DNA of 64,000 bases from Conus ventricosus (lineage: Eukaryota > Mollusca > Gastropoda > Neogastropoda > Conidae): positions 1,090,847-1,154,846 of the forward strand of contig CM031603.1 of assembly GCA_018398815.1 (NCBI GenBank), given 5' to 3'. The first letter of the stretch is position 1; the number at the start of each line of letters is the position of its first letter. Positions 56,440 to 64,000 of this stretch are shown here, piece after piece. The position numbers and the translations under genes were made by a program. The notes below the pieces were generated by a model. That model was not told the origin of the DNA. It saw nothing but the letters and a program-made list of their open reading frames with translations, and did not search any database.

Positions 56440-57605
56440 AACTTCTTCTTCTTCTTCGTTGAGTCTCCACAATCAACAGGCTGATTATTATCAACTATAA
56501 ACGGGGGATCTGCTGCAAAAAAAAACAAAAAAAAACCCTATTCTAATTCATTTTTCATAAACATGAGATTACACACATTCATACCACAAAGTGACACCCC
56601 CCACCCCTAACTTACCTACTCACTAGCCTACACAAAAAAAGCAAAACCAAAAAAAAAAAGGTAAAAACTAAGTGCGGAGCTGCCAGCAGCTACCATGTCG
56701 CTTTTCATCCATTACTATGACTAGCTGGCCCCCAGGCTGCAGTAGGCAGCTCAGGCCCGCAACTTCCTTCCACTCATCCATGCACGCAACAAGACAGCTT
56801 TATTTAGAAATCTACTGAAGGTGCCTATTGACCAGTGACACAAATGTGTCAGTGGTTTTGGCATCAACAGTATTCTGGGGTAGGGAGTTCCAGTCCACAA
56901 TTGTTCGTGGGAGGAACGACATTAGCCAGTAGTCGTGTCTGCAGCTAGTTGGCTGAACTGCTGTCGTGACCTCGCAGCTCTCTCTTCTTGGAGGATGGAG
57001 TTGCTGTTTTAACCTCGGGCAGCTGACTAGTTGTTCTTGATTTATACAACATGGAGAGCCTTGCTTTCTTCCTTCTGTCCTCAAGGGACGTCCAACCTAA
57101 GTCTGCAGCATGTTGGTAACGCTGGCAGTACGTTGGTAGCGGTTAAGCACAAAGCGGGCTACCCTACTCTGAATTTTTTCTAACTTCACCTTGTGCCGTT
57201 TCTCATAGGGGTCCCAGACGGATGCCGAATATTCCAGCAAAGGCCTTACAAACGTTTTATTGGCTTTAGCCTTTATGCTTGGGGAAGCTGATTTTCAAAT
57301 TACGTCTGAGGAACCCAGGGCCTGGTTGGCTTTGGTCCAGATGGAGTTTGATATGGTTGTCCCAATCCATCTTGTTCTGTAGAGTGACTCCAAGATATCT
57401 CGCAGAGTCTGCAACTCCCAGGTGTGGCCGTGGAGGTGGTATTCACACTGTAATGGCCGTCTCTTTTCGCGTGACAGGGAGGGTGCTACACTTTGCAGGG
57501 TGAAACTGCATGTCCCAACTCTTCTCCCAAACAGCAAGCTGTTGGAGGTCGTACTGTATTGGACTTGGTCCTGAGCAGATCTGACTCTGTTGTATATGAG
57601 CAAGT
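56440..57605 (-). pseudogene. LINE-5: decayed C-terminal half of a non-LTR reverse transcriptase
   Basis: Minus-strand frames in order: RLF[..]LIYNRVRSAQDQ at about 57,570-57,610, where the F-A-D-D box should be but is unreadable. Then YDLQQLAVWEKSWDMQFHP (57,500-57,560), ARYLGVTLQNKMDWDNHIK (57,340-57,400), VRPLLEYSASVWDPYEKRH (57,180-57,250) and KIQSRVARFVLNRYQ. The frame at 56,812-57,084 ends with LPRTIVDWNSLPQNTVDA. This succession (thumb, then LEY-x-VWDP, then the C-terminal R-x-WNSLP motif) is typical of CR1/Rex/jockey-type LINEs. Its own (TTC)n-type 3' tail lies at 56,441-56,458. At least four frame changes and a destroyed catalytic box mean it is dead. Confidence 0.82.
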
Positions 57606-58828
57606 GACAAAAGAGTCGTCCAAAAAAGCCAACAAAAAGTGGATTTTTCAAAATAGTTTTATTAACAGCAATTTGTCCAAAGAAGACTTATGTTTAAGGT
57701 CATAAAAACATACATACAAAGATAACTCATGCATCGATGTTCCGCTAGTAATGCGATAAGGCATCATAACAAGCATCTGACGGTTGTTATGCTGGAACAT
57801 TCAATTTTATCAATATTCCCTTTAGAATGTCTGTTATACAGCATAATTGTTTCAGTGGAAATAAGACTGAATATTACAGCTAAATTTCATTCCAAAAGAA
57901 AAGGCATCTGTGCAGTTTAAGATCAAGTTTCACATGAGATGGTATGTCCAACATAACAACCGTCGGACATATTGATTTGTTCTTTATTGCTGTGTTGGAA
58001 ATAAGACAGTAACGCATCCTCTGATGATTTTCTGTGTTGTTGAGGGTGCATTTCATGTAATGATACCAAGTATAGGACCCACAATAGCCTTGTTACCATG
58101 ATATGGCATTTTTATCTGACAGTTGTTATGATGTTGCATTGGACATACCCAAGTATTTCCCACAATGCAAAAATAACAACAGTCATTAAAAAAAATGGAC
58201 ATACTTTTCCTTTGAGTACAGTTCTATTGTTGTTGTTACATTTTACACATAAAGGCCTATAAAAACAAGCTAAATAAGTTCACAATGATCATGTAGACAC
58301 CTTAAATAGAATCCATCTGACAGTTGTTATGGCCTCACTGTTGGACATACTCAACAAACTGCTCATGTGCTGACAGAATTAGATTATTTATGATCAAAAG
58401 AATAGAAACAGTTTGACAGTAACAATAATAACGTGTACATTTAGGGCACCTGCTCTCTCAGATAAGCTCAGAGCGCTTACAAATCATATGAAAATACATT
58501 TTATGGTTAAACAACATAATTACAAGATGTAAACAGATTTTTGCATATTCTGCACCAGACTTTCTCTTCTTTTCCTCTGATGAAGAAAGTAGGATGCGAA
58601 GACCTAGAAAACACAAACTTCTTTGTCAAACAAATAATACAAAAATACTTTTAGGTAATTTTTGGAATTAACTGCATAAAAACAAGTGATCAAAATAAAA
58701 ATGTTCATGAACAAAATCAATTTGGTATGCTTCAGGTGATTTCCAACCTACCTCTACACACCCCACCACTTCTTATTCAGTTAAGAAGCCATAATCAATG
58801 AGCGATTTATTTGCTACTATTGCCTTGG
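57606..58828. other. Unique AT-rich block with clustered TGACRGTTGTTATG motifs
   Basis: Five occurrences of the motif or its complement at 57,778, 57,952 (-), 58,117, 58,172 (-) and 58,318, most near GGACATA. No coding feature recognised. See findings. Confidence 0.7.
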
Positions 58829-58893
58829 TGGGGGGGGGGGGGGGGGGGAGGGGGGGGGGGGAGGGGGGGGAGGGGGGGGGGGGGGGGGGGGCT
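58829..58893. repeat. Interrupted poly-G tract
   Basis: About 60 bases of G with five A interruptions, directly beside a LINE 3' terminus. Confidence 0.93.
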
Positions 58894-58904
58894 GAATTTT
58901 TTCC

Positions 58905-59340
58905 CAGTACTTCTTCTTCTTCTTCCAAAATACTGTTCACTCAAAAACTAGTAGGTCACCAGCGCGCATGTTAAAAAGTAAAATAAAATAACATAAAATA
59001 GTGCGACTCAGACTGTTGGCCCCTGGAGCAAATTTGGCAACAAGGGGTCGCACTCGATATTCAAGAAGTTAAAAGCAATGGCCAAATTCAGGCCCAGGTA
59101 ACCATAAAATATCTGGGGAAGTTAAAATAGAAAATCGTCAATATGCAGATCTCAAAGCTGTCGTATCAATTTGGTTTTTTTTTAAATGAGACTGCTTTTG
59201 TGGCAATCTTGATGGCACCCGGCAGTGAGTTCCACACCGTACAGAACTAGGATAAAATGAATGTAAGAGGCTGTCAATATTTGATGCAGGTATGGTATAA
59301 CATTGACCGCCACTCCTGGTGCTGCTTTATTCAATACTAG
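58905..59340 (-). mobile_element. LINE-4 3'-UTR and tail (3' end module, copy 2)
   Basis: (TTC)n at 58,912-58,926, then the same 3' module as 56,165-56,435. It continues without a break in minus orientation up into the LINE-4 coding region. This identifies the module as the 3' end of this LINE family. Confidence 0.85.
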
Positions 59341-59360
59341 TTGTTCCATTGGAATAAGTA

Positions 59361-60345
59361 TTAGTTTACACTGCCTTTGAAGATGTTAAGTTTGATAAAA
59401 GCTCTTCTCTCTTCTAAGGGTTTCCATTCTAATTTCCTCATGTTCTTTCTAGTATTCCCTTTTCTCTGATGTGTCCCTGTTACAAACCGTGCTGCTCTCT
59501 TCTGAATCTTTTCGAGGTTATCAATGTCCTTTAGATGGTAAGGATCCCAAACTGAGCAACCATATTCCAGTACTGGTCTAACCAATGTTTTGTAGCAGTG
59601 GTCTTTAACCTTTTGGGCAGTCATTGATATTCCTGAATAAGAAAGCTAAGATGTTATTTGCTTTCTTACATACTAAATTGTAATGTTCTTTCCATTTGAG
59701 ACGACTATCTATAATCACGCCTAAATATTTTGCAGCATTGGTTTCTTTAAGAATAGTATTATGAATAGAATATTCTGATCTAGTTGGTGAGTGTTTGTTA
59801 CATATACGCAACACTTGGCACTTTTGGGGATGAAATTCCATTTTCCAAGTTCTTTCCCACTCTTGTAAAGCGTTTAGATCTTCTTGTAGAATGCGTGTAT
59901 CATTCTTGCTTCTGATTGTTCTGTATACTAAGCTGTCATCTGCAAAAAGCCTTATAGTAGTTCCAGGAGAGAGATTTCTACTTATGTCATTTATATAAAT
60001 TAAGAAAAACAAGGGCCCCAGAACAGTTCCCTGTGGTACACCTGACAAGACTGGTTTACAATGGATGACGACCCTTCCACACAACTTTCTGCGTTCTCCC
60101 AACGAGGAATGATCTAGCCCATTTAGCAAAGAAACGCAATGCCGATGTGTTCTAATTTAAGCAGCAGGCCCTCATGGTCATCCTTATCAAAGGCTTTAGA
60201 AAAGTCTAATAAAATTGCATCTATTTGCTGTCTGTTGTTAAGACAGTTATTAAAATCATTGAGAGTTGTTATAAGTTGAGTCTCACAACTCCTTCGCTTC
60301 TAAAACCATGCTGGGCATATTTAAGAAGTCATATTGTCAAGATGG
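59361..60345 (-). pseudogene. LINE-4: reverse transcriptase of a CR1/Rex/jockey-like LINE, frame-broken
   Basis: Minus-strand order: AQHGFRS near 60,310. Palm A segment AILLDFSKAFDK is at about 60,180-60,215. LSGVPQGTVLGPLFFLIYIN (motif B) is at 59,985-60,045. LFADDSLVY (motif C, both aspartates intact) is at about 59,928-59,955. EWERTWKMEFHPQKCQVLR and KYLGVIIDSRLKWKEH (thumb) follow. A frame change at about 59,615 leads to VRPVLEYGCSVWDPYHLKDI and QKRAARFVTG, ending at 59,361. Frame breaks are few (near 60,285, 60,140 and 59,615), so this is the youngest-looking RT here. The 5' part is cut off at 60,361 where LINE-3 begins. Confidence 0.88.
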
Positions 60346-60361
60346 TCCATTATGCACTAGG

Positions 60362-61565
60362 TGATAAGATAAGATAATGTTGCTTATAGCCCAGCCGACC
60401 GAGCAAGGCCACATCAGGGCTGTCACCACGTTAAAATCAACTCACCAGTCATTTAAAAAAACAACAAAAAAAAAAACAAAAAAACACACACACTTTCACA
60501 CAATCTCGTTAAATGACATCGTCTACAAACGCACCAGAAACTTTGTTAAAAATCTTTCTTCCGTAAAATCTTAAATCAGATGAAAAATGTTATTTCTCTC
60601 AAAAACTTAAGGATCACGTCAGGCGGACATCCCTGAACAGATCTCATGGACTCCGCTGTAAAATGTTTGTGTCTCACATCGTGCAAGTCCCAACACTCTA
60701 AAAGAACATGTTTCATTGTGAGTGTTGCATGACATGGAATGCACCACGGAGCTTCTTCACTCTTTAAAAGGTAAGAATGGGAAAAAACGAATGGCCGGTG
60801 TGCAGCCGGCACAGAACCGTTTCCTCTTTACGACCACCCGACGTAGAGGGAGGAAGTCTTTAAGGTTTGGACGGATCTGAAAGAGTTTGTATTCGTCTGT
60901 GTGTTCCAATCCTCCTGCCAGAGGTCTCTCACAATAATCGTATAATTTTGGTTTCACATCTGAGCAGGGGTATAAGTGTGTGGACAGTTTCTCTCTTGTG
61001 GCGTTCTTGCTAAACGATCAACCATTTCGTTCCCGCCCGATGCCAACATGGCCAGGAACCCAAGCAAGAGTAATGTTGTTAACGCGCCTTCAACTTAAAA
61101 AAAGTTCAAAAAAAAAAGTAAAAGTTCTGGATGACTGAAGGTTGCGGCCACTAATGCCCCAAAGCGACAGCGAATCCGACAAACCAGAAAGTCCCACCTC
61201 GAAGAATGGAGATTATTTCAAAGCCAGTACTAGAGCAGTAAAGTTCGCAGAATAGACGAAGCTCTGATTAGTAGGTGTTCCAACAATATCTGAGAGGAGC
61301 CCAGGGCGTAAGCTGCACGACTCCATCTCAGACTTGGAACCGTCAGTGAAAACTTTTTGATAGGTGGGAATTTGTGACAAGCTCGGCATGAACAAAGCCT
61401 TGACGCCAAGCCGCTGTAGACCCTTACGGAAATCTTGCGAGTATCGAAACGAATTTGGTGGAAAAAGGTCCATGAGGTTGATCCGGAAATGGAAAAACGA
61501 GAAACTACTCCCAGTTCTAAATTACCTGCATTCCGCACGTGAGGCTGCATACGAAGCCAAACGCG
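60362..61565 (-). pseudogene. LINE-3: RNase H and C-terminal part of the LINE-2 family
   Basis: Minus-strand order: RMQPHVRNAG at about 61,525-61,555, the same motif as 20,547-20,582. Then SFRYSQDFRKGLQRLGVKAL, KVFTDGSKSEME (first RNase H aspartate, about 61,335) and SANFTALVLALK (the usual E reads N). DSLSLWGISGRNLQ follows (second aspartate, about 61,160). Then comes a W/L-[VP]PGHVG-x-GNEMVDRLAR region (last aspartate, about 61,015-61,060), frame-broken around a poly-A/T tract. The C-terminal zinc-type segment FSHSYLLKSEEAPWCIPCHA with MKHVLLECWDL lies at 60,660-60,780, ending at 60,576. The 3'-UTR ends in GATAAGATAAGATAA at 60,362-60,377. The 5' part is missing, which is a typical 5' truncation. 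Confidence 0.82.
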
Positions 61566-62270
61566 GAAATACCCTTATGCTACTATATATTATGTGTTCA
61601 AGTAGATTTGCTGATATGGATGTAAAGAGATACGACAGGTCCTATAGTTCTCTGCTTTTTTTGAACGACCTGGGTTTTGAATGGAACGGCTGGCATCGCC
61701 ACCATGAGGTATGTACTCCCGGTCAGTGACAGCTTGGAAAGGATGGTTGTATACCTACCAATTTGCAATAATTCTAAAGCTTGCAGGCATACGCCCCTCA
61801 ACCTATAGCTTTGTGTCATTGAGCTTGGGTACAGTAATGGTAATACCTCTGCTTTGTTTGCACTTTGATGTTTGGCATTCAGACCGGCGTTTATCACTCC
61901 TTAGTCATACTTTAAATGGGTATCACCCCTACTTGTTGGTATTTAGAAAACCGAACAAAACGCTTGTTTAGTAATTTAGACTGGATGAGAGGGAAAAAAA
62001 ACTAACGAATCCAGTTTAGTTGACAAAAGGGCCCAGGAAAAAAAAGGAAAGAGAGAGGGGTGAGGGTGGGGTGGGGGTTGGGGAGCTGGGGAGGGATAAT
62101 GGAGGGATGGGAGGAAGGGGCTGAGTGGAAACGAGTATAGCTGGTCTCTTACTTCCCTCACATTTATCAAAAAGCATTATGGAAATAGCCTAAAATGTGC
62201 ACTTTCAATTCTTCAAAATAAATATGTATTACAATGAAAATAAACTTATCATTTATTAATCACAAGAGAT
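61566..62270. other. Unique stretch; no gene seen
   Basis: Includes a purine-rich GGGAGG stretch at 62,030-62,130. Short frames on both strands have no recognised domain. Confidence 0.4.
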
Positions 62271-63070
62271 ACTGATGGTCGTTACGACTGACATACTGAG
62301 TGATATGTCTTCAACTGTGAGAGTAACAACTGTCAAATATCGCCAGATTTCCCACTAATCCTAGATCTGAACTTTAGTTCTGTCATGTATTTAAAGAAAA
62401 AGCAAAATAGAAATTCCAAGCTGTTTTCTGCCCCAGTTTTACGTATAATTGATACATTGATTAACTTAATATCCGTCGTCGTTATTTCGGACATCGCTAA
62501 AACGATTCCTAATCATGTGTCACGCACAAAACATCGCCCGAAGTTGAGGAAATCCCGTTAAATTGCTCACTCTACTTTGGTTTACTTAGAATTTTAATCA
62601 TTTACAGAAACACATTTGAGAGAACAGCTGAAACCAATGTTTCTATCATTTTCTTGTGACGGTCGTTATGCATTTGACAGTCGTTACGATTTCTGACGGT
62701 CGTAATGATTGTGGACCAACAACATTTCACACCTTCTCTGCTTCGAAGCGCCATTCTTGACGAAAGCTCCAGCCTGATTGAAACCTTTTGCCTGGTGCTA
62801 TTTAAAGCATGGCATGGATCTGTAAGTTCGTTGTTAGTAGAATTGCGAGAAAAAATACGGTCGTTATTTTCTGACATCTGCATATTACCGTAGGATTTCG
62901 CGCTCGTTTGCTGCCACTGAATCGAATTTGGTTGGAAAACACCTTTCTCCATCGTTAGTGTTGTCCGAGATGCCGAGTTAAATGAACACGGAACCGAACC
63001 GAACCTGATGGAACGATCGAGAGTTTGCTGACCGACACATTTGACATACAGCGTTACGACTGTCAAGACG
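62271..63070. other. Block with clustered TGACRGTCGTTAYG motifs; open frame of unknown status
   Basis: Eight copies of the motif (both strands) between 62,273 and 63,065. A minus-strand open frame of 165 codons (63,099 to 62,602) starts MFSMLSSGKIVLTVVTLYVK, with a hydrophobic N-terminus that could mimic a signal peptide. I recognise no family, and the motif copies fall inside it, so I do not call it a gene. Confidence 0.5.
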
Positions 63071-63214
63071 ATTTTACCGCTTGACAGCATCGAAAACAAT
63101 CAGAAATAGAACCGGTTGTGATTTTAACATGTCGCCGTGATTTTTCTGCATCTTATTCATATTTTGTGATGGTAGCAATTTAGATATGTTCCAGGCTTCG
63201 ACACAACCGCATCA

Positions 63215-63235
63215 CTCGTCCGCCATCTTGACGGG
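63215..63235 (-). promoter_or_regulatory. YY1-like AAGATGGCGG word (weak candidate)
   Basis: The minus strand reads TCAAGATGGCGGACGAG. This word is common at metazoan transcription start regions. It lies about 120 bases 5' of the ATG of the unknown open frame at 63,099. There is no other promoter evidence. Confidence 0.25.
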
Positions 63236-63409
63236 AAAATTTATCTAAGAAAAGCGTACAACTTGGCATTTTCAAATGGAAGGCAGACACCCAAACTCAC
63301 CATGTTATATTATGTATCTCTTCAAGGTATATAAACATCAAGCAATAAATAAAAAAGCATTGGTATTTTTTAAATTCTTTATTTGTGCGATAAATATACA
63401 AGGGGTCTG

Positions 63410-63640
63410 GACATCACCTTTTGTCACAAGCCAATCGCTGTGTCGTCTGCAAAGAGCCTGCGTTTGTAGTCAGATGTCGGCAGTCATTGATGTAGCCAAA
63501 AATAAGAATGGTCCCAGCACTGACCCCTGTGGCACACGGATCTGACTGGTACAAACGATGAGCACGACCCGTTCACAACCACTGCCTGTCGTCTGTTCTT
63601 CACTGTATGTAACGATGGTATGCTACCTCGAGAGCGTTAC
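63410..63640 (-). pseudogene. LINE RT fragment (motifs B and C)
   Basis: Minus-strand frames give RRQAVVVNGSCSSF, then SGVPQGSVLGPFLF-like residues in shifted frames (63,485-63,540) and LFADDTAIGL at about 63,425-63,455. This is the palm B to C region of a LINE of the LINE-5 type. It ends abruptly at both sides and is too short to be functional. Confidence 0.75.
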
Positions 63641-63714
63641 TTTTTGGTGCTACAAGAGAAGAGTAGCCATGGTAAATGAAGAACTGCCCCCACCTGACCG
63701 CATGTTTTGGCTTA

Positions 63715-63782
63715 GCATGTCTTTTCTCATAAAATACTGGTTCACTCAAAAACGAGTAGGTCACCAGCGCGCATGTTTCTAA
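63715..63782 (-). mobile_element. LINE 3' tail, truncated copy
   Basis: Plus-strand AAAATACTGGTTCACTCAAA, AACGAGTAGGTCACCAGCGC, GCATGTT: the terminal 60 bases of the 3' module seen at 56,165 and 58,912, with TCT in place of the (TTC)n end. Confidence 0.8.
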
Positions 63783-64000
63783 GACTATATCGGCACTTGG
63801 AAAGTCAGGCACTAATAAACTTCTGCTGCGCACATCCTCCCGTTGCATACATATACTCGCCACTATATGGATCGACATGGTACATCCTTACAAAACATCA
63901 TACACTGATTATATACGCACCGACTGACAGAGCGATTCATGAACATTACCGTTTCTTGAATCGCCAGTGGAAGAAAACTGATTCTTTCGATTTAACACAG

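Noticed and set aside
62602..63099. 165-codon minus-strand frame with hydrophobic N-terminus as a novel secreted protein
   Set aside because: No family resemblance, and it overlaps the non-coding-looking motif cluster. An upstream AAGATGGCGG word is insufficient. Kept only as an open question.

Overview
The window is eukaryotic and intergenic or intronic in character. It probably comes from a marine invertebrate, most likely a gastropod mollusc. The basis is a tRNA-Thr-derived SINE, RNase H-bearing and RNase H-less non-LTR retrotransposons, pogo/Tigger and hAT-like DNA transposons, and very dense micro- and minisatellites. This assignment is an inference. I see no operons, no prokaryotic signals, no CRISPR arrays and no rRNA.

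Layout. 1-5.0 kb: a roughly 1.5 kb composite (SINE, TAA repeat, core, CT/ACGC/CA repeat, SINE plus poly-A tail) present twice in direct orientation, with a further SINE between. 5.0-5.6 kb: a 57-bp minisatellite and a second SINE type. 5.6-8.6 kb: a decayed non-LTR reverse transcriptase on the minus strand. 8.7-11.9 kb: compound microsatellites. 11,931-12,930: a gap of exactly 1000 N. 12.9-21.3 kb: a large plus-strand LINE (ORF1-like tail, endonuclease, RT, RNase H), split by about 3.9 kb of low-complexity DNA. Everything from about 13.1 to 26.3 kb looks like poorly polished consensus. 21.7-35.3 kb: a chain of unrelated minisatellites. One of them is split by a 1,188-bp DNA transposon with long terminal inverted repeats and a 7-bp target duplication. 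35.9-37.7 kb: a full-length 1.76-kb pogo/Tigger-like transposon whose transposase is broken by a few indels but keeps its three catalytic aspartates. 37.9-49.4 kb: more minisatellites, several sharing the core GTCACCAGTGA. 49.9-51.1 kb: an internally deleted hAT-like element keeping the N-terminal zinc-finger part of its transposase. 52.4-53.3 kb: the only plausible host gene, a minus-strand exon resembling mitochondrial ribosomal protein bL34m. 53.3-55.3 kb: minisatellites. 56.2-63.8 kb: a nest of minus-strand LINE fragments, several sharing one 3' tail.

The most unusual unexplained signal is a roughly 14-bp motif, TGACRGTYGTTAYG. It is often followed by GGACATA or TGACATA and occurs about 13 times, on both strands, in two blocks (57.7-58.4 kb and 62.2-63.1 kb) that LINE insertions may have separated. 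Most long open frames in the window are minisatellites whose period is a multiple of three. They are not proposed as genes.
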